Counted from the first letter of the stretch, positions 9,650 to 18,396 are shown. The stretch is 64,000 bases of DNA from Hyphomicrobiales bacterium (GCA_900472485.1 UCII01000011.1:62001-126000); one strand, 5' to 3'. The notes: generated by a model from the sequence alone, not told the origin. Numbers and translations are program-made.

Positions 9650-9676
9650 AAAAAAACGCCGCTCGGTCGATGCAGC
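9650..9676 (-). terminator. Attenuator terminator in the nrtA leader
   Basis: On the minus strand the stem GCTGC (9676-9672) pairs with GCGGC (9662-9658) around a 9-base loop, and a run of seven T follows at 9656-9650. It lies 47 bases before the nrtA start. In nas leaders of this kind the terminator stops transcription unless the ANTAR protein binds upstream hairpins. Stem strength is moderate and includes a G-U pair. Confidence 0.65.
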
Positions 9677-9714
9677 CCGGGACAGGAAGGAAATCCTCGG
9701 GGCAAGAACCTTGC

Positions 9715-9726
9715 GACGTCGATGTC
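9715..9726 (-). promoter_or_regulatory. Candidate second ANTAR hairpin (P2)
   Basis: GAC-ATCGAC-GTC forms a short stem with a six-base loop that has A at loop position 1 and G at position 4, the rule for ANTAR targets. The stem is only three pairs, extendable by an outer GC pair across a bulge, and the spacing from P1 is long, so this assignment is tentative. Confidence 0.35.
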
Positions 9727-9759
9727 TTTGCGAGCGCGTTATCAGCGCATTGCGTGCCT

Positions 9760-9775
9760 CGATCGCCATTGATCG
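9760..9775 (-). promoter_or_regulatory. ANTAR-type hexaloop hairpin (P1) in the nrtA leader
   Basis: CGATC-AATGGC-GATCG is a perfect five-pair stem with a six-base loop having A at position 1 and G at position 4, the established recognition rule for ANTAR antiterminators such as NasR and NasT. It begins about five bases after the predicted transcription start and lies upstream of the attenuator terminator. The only ANTAR protein in the window is NasT, encoded next to it. Confidence 0.65.
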
Positions 9776-9791
9776 AAGCGAATTTAAATAA

Positions 9792-9806
9792 GCAAGCCGC
9801 GTGCCA
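9792..9806 (-). promoter_or_regulatory. Sigma-54 promoter of the nrtA operon
   Basis: TGGCAC-GCGGC-TTGC matches the -24/-12 consensus TGGCAC-N5-TTGC exactly. The predicted start is near 9780, giving a leader of about 177 bases. This implies RpoN plus an activator, most likely NtrC, for the import-and-reduction operon. Confidence 0.85.
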
Positions 9807-9905
9807 GTTTTCCACGCCAATGCCATGGCATTGTAATTGCTTGATTATTCAGGAGCGTGGTCCGACGGCTCGCTTTGCGGGCAGTTGCGATTTCTGCAAA
9901 TATTT

Positions 9906-9921
9906 TGAGCGTATGCGCTCA
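9906..9921. repeat. Inverted repeat downstream of nasS
   Basis: TGAGCG-TATG-CGCTCA is a perfect six-base inverted repeat about 50 bases after the nasS stop. It could end the nasTS transcript, but there is no T run on the minus strand, so it may equally be a protein site in the enhancer region. Confidence 0.4.
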
Positions 9922-9936
9922 CTCGGCTTTCGATCC

Positions 9937-9953
9937 TGCGCTTATTCTGTGCA
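9937..9953 (-). promoter_or_regulatory. NtrC-like enhancer site
   Basis: The 17-base dyad TGCACAGAATAAGCGCA fits the NtrC consensus TGCAC-N7-GTGCA with one mismatch in the right arm. It is centred about 165 bases before the predicted start, a normal distance for a bacterial enhancer-binding protein. Confidence 0.55.
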
Positions 9954-9971
9954 ACGCAGCACAACTGAAGG

Positions 9972-11270
9972 CTAGATGTCGTCGCTCGAAGACCGCGTCC
10001 CGCATGTCGTTTTCACGGCAAATCCGGCAACATAGGCGGCGATCTCCGCTGGATCGAAAATATGGCCGTCCATAAAGCGGTCGCCATCTTTGTCGCCCTC
10101 GATACGGATATCGGCATCGTCGGGCGACGCCTCGTTGCCGAGCGCCAGCCGATAGAGGTCGGAACGGTAGGCCGAGGCTGCCATCTTCATGTTCTGCTCG
10201 GAAAATGCGGTTTGCCCCCAGCGTATCATCTGGCTGAAGATCCAAAGCGCCTGGCTCGGGCGCGGATAGTTGGCAAACCCGCCATGGAAACTGAAATATC
10301 TGTCGATGACGCGGCGATGGCCCCTGGCATCAAGGTTGAATTCGCCCGCCAGCACATGGCGGATGATGTGCACAGGTGCCGCGATATAACGCTGGTCGGC
10401 AAGCGCTTCAGCAAGGGCGTCATGATTTTCGGGCCGGTCGCACCAGCGCGCTGCCGCGTCCAGCGCCACGATAAGGCGCGATACGGTTTCCGGATGGCTT
10501 TCGGCCCATTCCGGGCGCATGCCGATCACCTTTTCGGGTGCGGAGGGCCAGATATCCTGCTTGGCCGCGACGATGCGGCCGACGCCGCGCTCCGAGGCGA
10601 CCATGTTCCAGGGCGCCCCGACGCAGAAGCCGTCGATGGCGCCGGCCGCAAGCGCATCGGATGTGAGAGGCGGCGGCACGACGACAAGCTTCACGTCGCG
10701 GTCCGGATCGATGCCGCCGGCGGCCAGCCAATAGCGGAATTCGTAATTATGCGACGAGAAGGGATAGGTCATGCCAAGCGTCGGCGGCTGCTCTCCGCGC
10801 GCTTTCATGGTTTCGACCACTTTCGCAAGCGCCTGCGAATTTTCCAACGCGCTTGCCTGGTCGGAAAGGCCTGTTTCGTCGCACATGCGGTCAAACAGCC
10901 GCGTCGAGAGGGTGATGGCGTTGCCGCCGCAGCCGAGCGAGAATGGGGTAATCGTCGGCGAGGGGTTCGAGCCAAGCCCGAGCATCGCCGCGACCGGCAT
11001 CGGCGAGAGCATATGGGCGATGTCGAACTGGCGAAAGGCAAGCCGGTCACGGACATTGGCCCAGGAGACGTCCTTGACGAGATCGAGTGCGATCCCCTCC
11101 TTGCGGGCGAAACCGAATTCCGCCGCTGCAATCAGAACGGAAGCATCGACGAGCGGAATGAAGCCGGCGCGCAGTGTGCGCGGGCCTTCGCTGATAATCT
11201 GGGCAGGCGCCGAAGGATTGCTGTCGCCCGCCTGTCGGCTTTTGGCGGAACGGGCTGCTTGCACTCTCAT
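9972..11270 (-). CDS. nasS: Nitrate sensor of the NasST antitermination system
   Basis: 432 residues homologous to NrtA (RAGFIPLVDASVLIAAAEFGFA, SHNYEFRYWLAAGGIDPD, VGAPWNMVASERGVG) but with no signal peptide, as expected of NasS, a cytoplasmic nitrate-binding protein. In the known mechanism NasS holds NasT inactive and releases it when nitrate is bound. The ATG at 11270 has GGAG five bases before it; a GTG two codons upstream (11276) with GGGGAGG is an equally usable start. It is 55 bases downstream of nasT, so the two form one unit. Confidence 0.9.
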   Translation of the reverse strand: MRVQAARSAKSRQAGDSNPSAPAQIISEGPRTLRAGFIPLVDASVLIAAAEFGFARKEGIALDLVKDVSWANVRDRLAFRQFDIAHMLSPMPVAAMLGLGSNPSPTITPFSLGCGGNAITLSTRLFDRMCDETGLSDQASALENSQALAKVVETMKARGEQPPTLGMTYPFSSHNYEFRYWLAAGGIDPDRDVKLVVVPPPLTSDALAAGAIDGFCVGAPWNMVASERGVGRIVAAKQDIWPSAPEKVIGMRPEWAESHPETVSRLIVALDAAARWCDRPENHDALAEALADQRYIAAPVHIIRHVLAGEFNLDARGHRRVIDRYFSFHGGFANYPRPSQALWIFSQMIRWGQTAFSEQNMKMAASAYRSDLYRLALGNEASPDDADIRIEGDKDGDRFMDGHIFDPAEIAAYVAGFAVKTTCGTRSSSDDI

Positions 11271-11325
11271 ATTCACTCCGGTGCCTCCCCTCTCTGGGCG
11301 GCGGACAAGATGGGGCCTAGTACGC

Positions 11326-11913
11326 TCACATCAGTAACCCCGCTGCCGTCACGACGCTTTGCGCGATCTCGGACATCTTCTTCTTTTCGTTCATGGCCGT
11401 CTGTCGCAGCAGCGCGAAGGCTTCGTCTTCCGAAAGGCCGCGCATCTTCATCAGGATTCCCTTGGCGCGCTCGACGATCTTGCGTTCTTCAAGCGCCGAC
11501 TTGGCATCCGCCAGCTCCCGCTGCAGCCGGCTGAAGGCATTGAAGCGGCTGACGGCCATGTCGAGGATTGGCTTGACCCGTTCCTTCTTGAGGCCGTCGA
11601 CGATATAGGCTGATACCCCGGCCTCGACGGCCGCCTCGATGGAGGCCGTATCGGAGCGATCGACGAACATGGCGATCGGTCGTCCTACCGTCCGCGTCAG
11701 CTGAAACAGATGCTCCATCATGTCGCGATTCGGATTTTCGAGATCGATAATGATGACGTCGGGGCGAAGCGTCTCGATCGTCCGTGCGACGCCCTGCACT
11801 TCATGGATGACCGTCACTCGCGCATGACCAGCCTCCCGCAACCCCTCCTCGATGATCGAGGCGCGGATCGCATTTTCATCGATCACAAGAATGGTCAGAT
11901 CGAGACGGCTCAT
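11326..11913 (-). CDS. nasT: ANTAR-domain antiterminator of the NasST system
   Basis: 195 residues from MSRLDLTILVIDENAIRA. Residues 1-115 look like a receiver domain (DVIIIDLENPNRD in the phosphoacceptor region, degenerate). The C-terminus is an ANTAR RNA-binding domain (RKIVERAKGILMKMRGLSEDEAFALLRQTAM). It binds hexaloop hairpin pairs in nas leaders and prevents termination. The likely target is the hairpin leader before nrtA. The ribosome site is weak (AAAG), which would fit low constitutive expression. Confidence 0.92.
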   Translation of the reverse strand: MSRLDLTILVIDENAIRASIIEEGLREAGHARVTVIHEVQGVARTIETLRPDVIIIDLENPNRDMMEHLFQLTRTVGRPIAMFVDRSDTASIEAAVEAGVSAYIVDGLKKERVKPILDMAVSRFNAFSRLQRELADAKSALEERKIVERAKGILMKMRGLSEDEAFALLRQTAMNEKKKMSEIAQSVVTAAGLLM

Positions 11914-11966
11914 GCCGTCTTTATGGCGCAATGCAGCAAAGCGGGCAAGTATCGTTCGATGAAATA

Positions 11967-11991
11967 TTAGGCGAATTGGAATTCAGCCTAA
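11967..11991. repeat. Long dyad between siderophore reductase gene and nasT
   Basis: TTAGGC and GCCTAA arms enclose GAATT-cc-AATTC arms, giving a nearly perfect 25-base palindrome with one unpaired base. It is 36 bases after the upstream gene's stop and 54 bases before nasT. It may terminate the iron operon or act as an operator for nasT; no strong T tract follows on either strand. Confidence 0.45.
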
Positions 11992-12026
11992 ATTTTGATC
12001 ACATTAGTTGCTTTCTGGCTAATTCT

Positions 12027-13082
12027 TCAGCAGTTCCGCCAATAGGCCGCGCTGCTGAAGGTGCCGGTATCCCTGGCGAGCTCGCTCTTGAGCAAGGTGC
12101 GGATGGCGCGGGCCTGTTTCTGCTCGCACGCGGCCCAGACAAAGGTATCGGGCTCGGCAACGGGCACGACGTCGCGCAGGATGCGTTCCAGCGCATCCGT
12201 CGTCCCGGCAGCGGCGCCATTGCGATGCAGCCAGGTGATGTCCATGGATGCTTTTGATGTCAGCGGCTGCTCTTCTTGTTTGTCGGCGACCTCGAGAAAG
12301 ATGCGCAGCTCGGCATCGGCAGGCACGGAGGCTGCGATGCGGGCGATGGCGGGCAGCGCGGTTTCGTCGCCAGCGAGAACGAGCTTGCGCGCTGTCGGCA
12401 CGCCGCCACCACCGGGGCCGATCAGGCCGGCACGATCGCCCGGGCGCGCGGTCATCGCCCACGTCGCTCCCGGCACATCGTCGCCTGCATGCACAACGAA
12501 ATCGATGTTCATCTCGCCGCGGTCAAGATCGATGCTGCGTATCGTATAGGCGCGGATGGTCAGCGCATCATCGCCCTTCGGCCAATGGATGCGGCCGTCC
12601 GGCTCCGTATGCGGCCAGGCCGGCTCGCGGCCTTTCGGCGGGATGAGCAGGCGGACATGCATGCCGCCCTCGACGAAATGCCTGGCGTCCTCGGTCGCGA
12701 CGACGACGCGGCGCATATGCGGCGTGATATCGTAGGCATCGGCGACGCTGATCTCGCGGAAGTTCGGTATGGCAGACGGCTGCGGCCCGTCAGCCCAATC
12801 GAGGGCGAGCGTGTGGCTGGTAGAGAGTTCGAACAGGCTTTCGGCGACCATGCTGCGGATCGTGAAGAGCATGGCTGCCGTCGGGCAACGCAGCTTTATG
12901 TCGAGACGATCGTTGCTGACGGCGATGTCAGCGCTGCCGATGACGGTATCGAGGCGGGCTCCGGCCTCGCTCCGTGTGATGGTGACATGTTCGGCAAAAC
13001 GCGCGCAGAACTGATCCAGCAATTGACCGGCATCCTTGTGGGTTGCCACGCCGGAAGCGGTGAAATCCCTTGCATGCATCAT
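12027..13082 (-). CDS. Siderophore-interacting FAD reductase with N-terminal DUF2218
   Basis: 351 residues starting MMHARDFTASGVATHKDAGQ. Residues 1-90 fit a DUF2218 domain. From about residue 110 the protein is a siderophore-interacting (SIP/ViuB) flavoreductase: an FAD-binding region (DDALTIRAYTIRSID), GPGGGG, the NAD(P)-binding start LVLAGDETALPAIARI, and the C-terminal SIP end with AYWRNC. It should release iron from imported ferric siderophore by reduction in the cytoplasm. Its start overlaps the fhuB-like stop by four bases (ATGA), and AGGAG lies eight bases before it. Confidence 0.88.
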   Translation of the reverse strand: MMHARDFTASGVATHKDAGQLLDQFCARFAEHVTITRSEAGARLDTVIGSADIAVSNDRLDIKLRCPTAAMLFTIRSMVAESLFELSTSHTLALDWADGPQPSAIPNFREISVADAYDITPHMRRVVVATEDARHFVEGGMHVRLLIPPKGREPAWPHTEPDGRIHWPKGDDALTIRAYTIRSIDLDRGEMNIDFVVHAGDDVPGATWAMTARPGDRAGLIGPGGGGVPTARKLVLAGDETALPAIARIAASVPADAELRIFLEVADKQEEQPLTSKASMDITWLHRNGAAAGTTDALERILRDVVPVAEPDTFVWAACEQKQARAIRTLLKSELARDTGTFSSAAYWRNC

Positions 13083-15079
13083 TTTTTCGTCTCCTTGCGG
13101 GTCAGGAACCAGATGAGATAGGGGCCGCCGATCAGGGCCGCGAACAGGCCGACGGGAACCTCGTAGGGAAAGATCACCATTCGTGACAGCCAGTCGGCCA
13201 GCACCAGCAGCATGGCGCCAAGCAGCAGGCTGGCCGTCAATTGCTTGACTGTCTCGCGGAAGCCGATGAGGCGCCCGAGATGCGGCGCGATCAGCCCGGT
13301 CAGGCTGAGCGGGCCAACGAGGAAAGAGGGGATCGCAGTCAGGAGAGCCGCAAGAACCGCCAGAGTGAGGCGGCTTGTCGCAACCGAGAGGCCGATGGAG
13401 CGTGAAACGTCGCCGCCGAGCGGCAGCACATCGAACCATCGCCGCAGGATCGGCAGGATCGGAATGAGGAGCACAAGCGAAATGATGCCGGTCCAGGCTT
13501 CGAAGGAGCCCGCCCGATTGGTGGAGCCCGACAGCCAGATCAGCAGGAGATAGGCGCGCAGATCGCCGCGTGAGAGAACGACAGTGACGATTGCCATGCA
13601 GAGAGCGCCGATGGCGACGCCAGAAAGCAGCAGTCGCTCGGGGTCGAAGCCGCCGCGCGCGCTGAATGCCATGATGGCAAGGAACGCAATCAGCGCGCCG
13701 ATCGTCATTGCGGTGATCGTGACGACGGGCGAGGGGAATGCAAAGAGAAAGAGTGCGATCGTCAGGCCCGCACCGCCGCCGGCGCTCACTCCGAGGACCT
13801 CGGGGCTTGCGAGCGGATTGGCGGTGAGGCGCTGCATGATGAAGCCGGCTGCGGCGAGCATCGCGCCGGCAGTTGCCGCAACGACGGTGCGCGGCAGGCG
13901 GAAAGGCAGAAGTTCCCGAAACTGATTGCCGATCGCCACGTGCCAGCCATCGAAGCTGCGCCCGACCGACAGAACAATGAGGATCAGGAGAACGAAGCCG
14001 AGCGCAAGCAAGGCAAGCGCTCGTCCCGGCGCTGCAATAGTCAGCCGCGCCCGAGGACCGCCAACGGCGCGGAGCGCATTGCCGGAATGCAAGCGCCGCA
14101 GAAGCAGCAATAGGAGCGGTCCGCCAAGGAGCGCGGTCGCTGCTCCCGTTGGAGCGAGATCAGTGAACCCCGGAGAGAGGAGTTGCACCAGACAATCCGT
14201 CAGGAACAGCAGGCCGGCGCCGGCGATAGGGGAGGCGATCAGCAGCCGCCTGGTGCGACGGCCGCCGCAGAATCTGGCAAAGTGAGGCGCTGCAAGCCCA
14301 AGAAAGCCGATGATGCCGACCTGCGCCGTCACCGAAGCCGCCAGCCAGACGGCAAGCGCCAGAATGGCGAGGCGCATGCTGTGCAATGCAAGGCCGAGGT
14401 TCTTGGCGCTGCCGTCGTCCAGGCCCATCACCGTCAGAGGACGGACCAGTACCAATACGGCTGCAAAGCCGACGACTAGGCGCGGCGCGAGCGTGATGAC
14501 GCCGTCCCAGTTTTGCTGGTTCAGCGCGCCCGCGCCCCAGATGAAGACGGACATGGCATATTCGCCGCGCGCGAGAATGATCGTGACGCTAAGTGCGGTT
14601 GCTACCAGCGTCACCATCATGCCGCATAGCGCCACCGTCACCGGGTCGAGACCACGTCGCCAACTCAATGCCAGAACGATCAGGACCGCCGAAAGGCCGC
14701 CGACAAAGGCAGAGATTTCCCTTGGCAGGCCGATCAGCAAGGGAAAGAGCCCGACAGCAATCGTCATCGCCAGCTGCGAGCCGGCGGCGATCCCGAGCGT
14801 CGAGGCGTCGGCGATCGGATTGCGCAAGACTCTTTGCAGCAAGGCGCCCGAAAGGCCGAGAGCCGCACCGGCTATGATTGCGATAGCCGAGCGCGGCAGC
14901 AGGCTCTCGGTGAGCAAGATATGATTGAGTGCGGCTGCCTCGCGTACATCAGCGGCAAGCTGCGGCCGCAGCAAGAGCAGAGTTGCAAAAGCAAGGATGC
15001 AGATGGCGCCGAGCAGAGCACCGTTGCGTGCTAGCGATTTGCCTTGGGCAGTCACAGGCCGATCAATCGTTCCATGCAC
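13079..15079 (-). CDS. fhuB: Ferric siderophore ABC permease, fused double FecCD (FhuB-like)
   Basis: 666 residues with two FecCD permease halves in tandem (first half ends near PAGAATALLGGPLLL; the second carries LTANPLASPEVLGVSAGGGAGL and TGLIAPHLGRLIG). The length matches FhuB. The GTG start at 15079 has GGAGG eight bases upstream and overlaps the preceding gene by 17 bases. It needs an ATPase to work, but none is encoded in this cluster. FhuB is the best analogue because FhuB is a natural fusion; the exact siderophore is unknown. Confidence 0.85.
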   Translation of the reverse strand: MHGTIDRPVTAQGKSLARNGALLGAICILAFATLLLLRPQLAADVREAAALNHILLTESLLPRSAIAIIAGAALGLSGALLQRVLRNPIADASTLGIAAGSQLAMTIAVGLFPLLIGLPREISAFVGGLSAVLIVLALSWRRGLDPVTVALCGMMVTLVATALSVTIILARGEYAMSVFIWGAGALNQQNWDGVITLAPRLVVGFAAVLVLVRPLTVMGLDDGSAKNLGLALHSMRLAILALAVWLAASVTAQVGIIGFLGLAAPHFARFCGGRRTRRLLIASPIAGAGLLFLTDCLVQLLSPGFTDLAPTGAATALLGGPLLLLLLRRLHSGNALRAVGGPRARLTIAAPGRALALLALGFVLLILIVLSVGRSFDGWHVAIGNQFRELLPFRLPRTVVAATAGAMLAAAGFIMQRLTANPLASPEVLGVSAGGGAGLTIALFLFAFPSPVVTITAMTIGALIAFLAIMAFSARGGFDPERLLLSGVAIGALCMAIVTVVLSRGDLRAYLLLIWLSGSTNRAGSFEAWTGIISLVLLIPILPILRRWFDVLPLGGDVSRSIGLSVATSRLTLAVLAALLTAIPSFLVGPLSLTGLIAPHLGRLIGFRETVKQLTASLLLGAMLLVLADWLSRMVIFPYEVPVGLFAALIGGPYLIWFLTRKETKK

Positions 15080-15956
15080 GGTTGAGCCCTCCTGCAAGGA
15101 GATCGGCGAAGCGTTCTGCTGCCGGCAGCGCACCATAGGGATTGATCGAGCCGAGCATGAGGACACGACCTTGCCGTACCGGCGGAAGCGCATTCCAGAA
15201 TGCGCTTTGCTGGAGTTCCGCCAGAGCTTCGCCCGGATGCGGCGGGATGAGAACGATCCATGCATCCGGCATGGCGGCGAGCCGTTCGATGCCGACGGGT
15301 GCGGTTGCCGAATAACTCGTCAAATCCGGCCAGGCATTGGTCAGGCCGGTGCGGGTGAGAACTTCCCCGAACATGCTATCGGAGCCGAAGACGCGAAAGT
15401 GCCTGGCGTCGCCCAGATTGATCGGCAGGATCGGCCGGTGATCGCCCTTGCTGAAACTGGCGCGATAGGCTTCGAGTTTTTCGCGCGTCTTATCGACGAG
15501 GGCGCGACCGGTCGTAAGTCCGAGCCGCTCGCCGATCGCAAGGGTTGCCTGCTCCGAAAGCTGGTAGGGGCTGGTTCCGGGTTGATAAATGGCGTGGCTC
15601 TCGACCGGTGCGATCAGTCGCATGCGATCGTCGGCCCAGGTATAGAAATTGGAATTGAAGATCAGATTTGGCCTGGATGCATAAAGGACTTCGAAGTTCG
15701 GCGTGCCGCGTAGCCCGAGATCGGCAACGCCTGCGGGGACGGCCGGGGTCACGGCAACGTCGCGGAATTGCAGCAGTTCGGTGCCGGCAACCACATTTGC
15801 GCCGATCGCCAGTAGGGTTTCCAGAATGGCCCAATCGAGCGTCGCCACACGCGGGCTCGCCGCCGCGCGAGCCGGCGTCAGGCCGGCGATCCCGCCTGCG
15901 GCTGCCATCGCAATGAATTGTCTTCGTGACAGCTTATGAGCGTTTCCTGCGGTCAT
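15063..15956 (-). CDS. Siderophore-binding periplasmic protein (FhuD-like)
   Basis: 297 residues from MTAGNAHKLSRRQFIAMAAA, which is a Tat signal (SRRQF followed by a hydrophobic stretch and an Ala-rich cleavage site). The mature part is a TroA/FecB-type binding fold, with RVATLDWAILETLLAIGANVVA and PNLIFNSNFYTWADDRMRLIAP. The ATG at 15956 has no clear ribosome site; an in-frame ATG at 16055 with GAAGG upstream would add 33 residues before the Tat motif. It delivers ferric hydroxamate-type ligand to the fused permease. Confidence 0.8.
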   Translation of the reverse strand: MTAGNAHKLSRRQFIAMAAAGGIAGLTPARAAASPRVATLDWAILETLLAIGANVVAGTELLQFRDVAVTPAVPAGVADLGLRGTPNFEVLYASRPNLIFNSNFYTWADDRMRLIAPVESHAIYQPGTSPYQLSEQATLAIGERLGLTTGRALVDKTREKLEAYRASFSKGDHRPILPINLGDARHFRVFGSDSMFGEVLTRTGLTNAWPDLTSYSATAPVGIERLAAMPDAWIVLIPPHPGEALAELQQSAFWNALPPVRQGRVLMLGSINPYGALPAAERFADLLAGGLNRAWND

Positions 15957-16125
15957 GGGAAATAGCTGACCAGGCTGCGGCACTGTGGCCGGGCAGGCAT
16001 CCCCGCGCCGACGCGGTAAATTCGCTGCAGCCACTGCGTCGTCATGTGTAAGCATTGCCTTCGGTTTGAAACGAGTTCGAGAATTGCCTTGCGGCAATCC
16101 CCGGCTCTTTGCCATGATCGAAAAT

Positions 16126-16139
16126 GAAAGTATACTTTC
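16126..16139. repeat. Perfect palindrome between receptor and binding-protein genes
   Basis: GAAAGTATACTTTC is a perfect 14-base palindrome, 10 bases past the receptor stop codon. It could be a regulator site for the downstream fhuD-fhuB-SIP genes; nothing identifies the protein. Confidence 0.35.
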
Positions 16140-16148
16140 GTTCTCAAC

Positions 16149-18344
16149 TTACCACTTCTTGCTGAGCTTGAAAGTGATGGTTCTCGCTTCGCCGTAGCCG
16201 CAGACATTCTCGCCGGCGCAGCCCGAGACATATTCCTTGTCGAACAGGTTCGAGACGTTGAGTGCAGCACCCCAGCCCATTTTCTCGTAGCGAATGCCTG
16301 CATCGAAGAGCGTTGCCGAAGGTACGCGCAGCGTATTGGCTTGGTCTGCCCAGGACTTGCCCTGGTAGCGCACGCCGGCGCCAATGCTGAGCCCGTCAAG
16401 TGCATCGCTCGTGAAAGCGTAGTCGAGCCAGAGGGATGCGGTGGAATTCGGCACCAGATAGGGCGAGTTGCCGATGATGGAGGAGTCTAGGTCCTTGGTG
16501 ATCGTCAGATCGGTGTAGGAATAGGAGCCGAGGAGCTTCCAATTATCATCCAGATTGACCTTGCCTTCAAATTCGACACCGCGCGAGCGGACCTCGCCGA
16601 CCTGGCGCTGCAGGAAGGTGACTGGATCGGTCAGGGCCATGTTCTTGCGGTTAATCTGGAAGATGGACGCCGTGAACAGACCGTCGATGAAGTCGGGCTC
16701 ATACTTGATGCCGGCCTCGTATTGCTCGCCCTTCTCCGGCGTCAGACCACCGCCGGTAACGCTGGTGCCGATCAGAGGATTGAAAAAGGTGCCGGCGCTG
16801 ACATAGGGCGTGATGCCGTTGGAGAACTCGTAGGCGAGACCCACACGGCCGCTTGGCGCTGATGCGTTCGACTTGTAACTCGTGCCGACCTTCGAGTCGG
16901 AATTGGTATCGACGAAGTCGTAACGGCCGTTGAGCGTCACCAGCCAGCCGTCGCCGAAGCGCATCTGGTCCTGCGTATAGATACCGAGTTGCTGCTGCGT
17001 CATGACCTGATTGAGGTAGACGAAGTTGGTCCCCTGCGGCGTGCCATAGACCGGGTTGGTGGCGCTGATCGGATTGGAGCCGCAGCACGCCTGGATCTGG
17101 TCGAGGCGATAGATCGAATAGTCGGTGCCGATCAGGAAATCATGGCTGATCAGGCCGGTGTCGAACTTGTTTTCCGCGCGCGTGTCGACGGAGAAGGTAT
17201 CGACCTTTGAGCGCTCGAAGAAGCCGATGCGGTTCAGCATGTAGTTGGGATCGTCATAACCAGGGCTGAGCGGATTGCCGTCGACATAGCCGTTCAGATA
17301 CGGGCCTTCCTCGCGCTTATAGAGGTGACCGTAGCGCGCGTTCTGCGACACGGTCCAGCCGCCGTCGAAATCGTGCGAGAATTCGTAACCCAGCATCTGC
17401 TGGGCATATTTGAGATTATCGATGCTTCGCTCGCCATAGAAGGCATCGCGCTTGATTTTGCCGAAGGGCGCATCGACAACGGTGCCGACATAAGGGAAGA
17501 AGCCGTTGCCGCTGTGGATTTCGTCGAGGCCGCTCAGCATGCCGAAGACGGTCAGCTTGGTGGACTCATCGGGCGAGATGGTGACCTGCGGCATGATGAA
17601 GCCGCGCAGATCGTGGGTGCCATCGCTATAGGTATCGCCGCCAGCAATCTTGCCGGTCAGGCGATAGCGATAGACGCCGTCGGCCGAAAGCTTGTCGGAG
17701 AAGTCGAAGCCGACGAAGGCATTGCCGAGATTGTTGATGCCGATCTCGGTCGAATATTGAGGAGCGTCGGTCGGCTCCTTGCGAACCATGTTGACGAGGC
17801 CGCCTGGATTGGCGCCGCCGTAAAGCACGGAAGAAGGCCCCTTCAGCACTTCGACGCGCTCGAGCATATAGGGATCGATCTGGAAGCCGCCGAAACCGTA
17901 GCTGTAGAGCGTCAGGCCGTTCATGAAGACGCCGCTCTGCGTCGCATCGAAGCCGCGAATGTAGAACCAGTCGGTATCGCCATCATTGCCGAAGGGCTGT
18001 GCGGTGACGCCGGGCGTATAACGCAGCGCCTCGTCGACCTTGTTGGTAATGCCGCGATCCTGCATCTCCTGCTGGCCGATGACGGAGACCGACTGCGGTA
18101 CCTCGGTGATCGACGTGTCGGATTTCGAGCCCGACGTGGTCTTCCTGGCGACATAGCCTTTGACTGGCGCGGTGCCGCTGTCTTCACTCTTCTGCTGCGA
18201 ACCCTGGATGACCAAAGGCTGCAGCTCGGTCGGCGTTTCCTGCGCCATGACCTGAGAGCCAGCCAGCACCGCGATCATGGCTACGCCTGCCGCCATGAGC
18301 CGCGCTCGCGATACGTCCTGCTTCAATCCCTGCATTTCCGTCAT
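16149..18344 (-). CDS. fhuA: TonB-dependent ferric siderophore receptor (FhuA-like)
   Basis: 731 residues. A signal peptide is visible (ARLMAAGVAMIAVLAGSQVMA), followed by a TonB-box-like LQPLVIQGS. The plug domain starts at TEVPQSVSVIGQQEMQDRG and includes the VLYGGANPGGLVNMVRK motif. The barrel ends with the expected aromatic residue (FKLSKKW). Outer-membrane uptake of ferric siderophore, probably hydroxamate type. It is the first gene after the iron-responsive box at 18397, and its regulator is encoded just upstream on the same strand. Confidence 0.88.
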   Translation of the reverse strand: MTEMQGLKQDVSRARLMAAGVAMIAVLAGSQVMAQETPTELQPLVIQGSQQKSEDSGTAPVKGYVARKTTSGSKSDTSITEVPQSVSVIGQQEMQDRGITNKVDEALRYTPGVTAQPFGNDGDTDWFYIRGFDATQSGVFMNGLTLYSYGFGGFQIDPYMLERVEVLKGPSSVLYGGANPGGLVNMVRKEPTDAPQYSTEIGINNLGNAFVGFDFSDKLSADGVYRYRLTGKIAGGDTYSDGTHDLRGFIMPQVTISPDESTKLTVFGMLSGLDEIHSGNGFFPYVGTVVDAPFGKIKRDAFYGERSIDNLKYAQQMLGYEFSHDFDGGWTVSQNARYGHLYKREEGPYLNGYVDGNPLSPGYDDPNYMLNRIGFFERSKVDTFSVDTRAENKFDTGLISHDFLIGTDYSIYRLDQIQACCGSNPISATNPVYGTPQGTNFVYLNQVMTQQQLGIYTQDQMRFGDGWLVTLNGRYDFVDTNSDSKVGTSYKSNASAPSGRVGLAYEFSNGITPYVSAGTFFNPLIGTSVTGGGLTPEKGEQYEAGIKYEPDFIDGLFTASIFQINRKNMALTDPVTFLQRQVGEVRSRGVEFEGKVNLDDNWKLLGSYSYTDLTITKDLDSSIIGNSPYLVPNSTASLWLDYAFTSDALDGLSIGAGVRYQGKSWADQANTLRVPSATLFDAGIRYEKMGWGAALNVSNLFDKEYVSGCAGENVCGYGEARTITFKLSKKW

Positions 18345-18396
18345 TCGTCCCGAATTCTTGCGCCCGTTCGGCCGGTTGGCCGATCCCTCAATAAGA

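Noticed and set aside
9906..9921. Inverted repeat as a nasS terminator
   Set aside because: No T run follows on the minus strand, so it is recorded only as a repeat.
10062..11534. 490-codon plus-strand open frame
   Set aside because: Antisense to nasS and part of nasT, both clearly real; the product has no family features.
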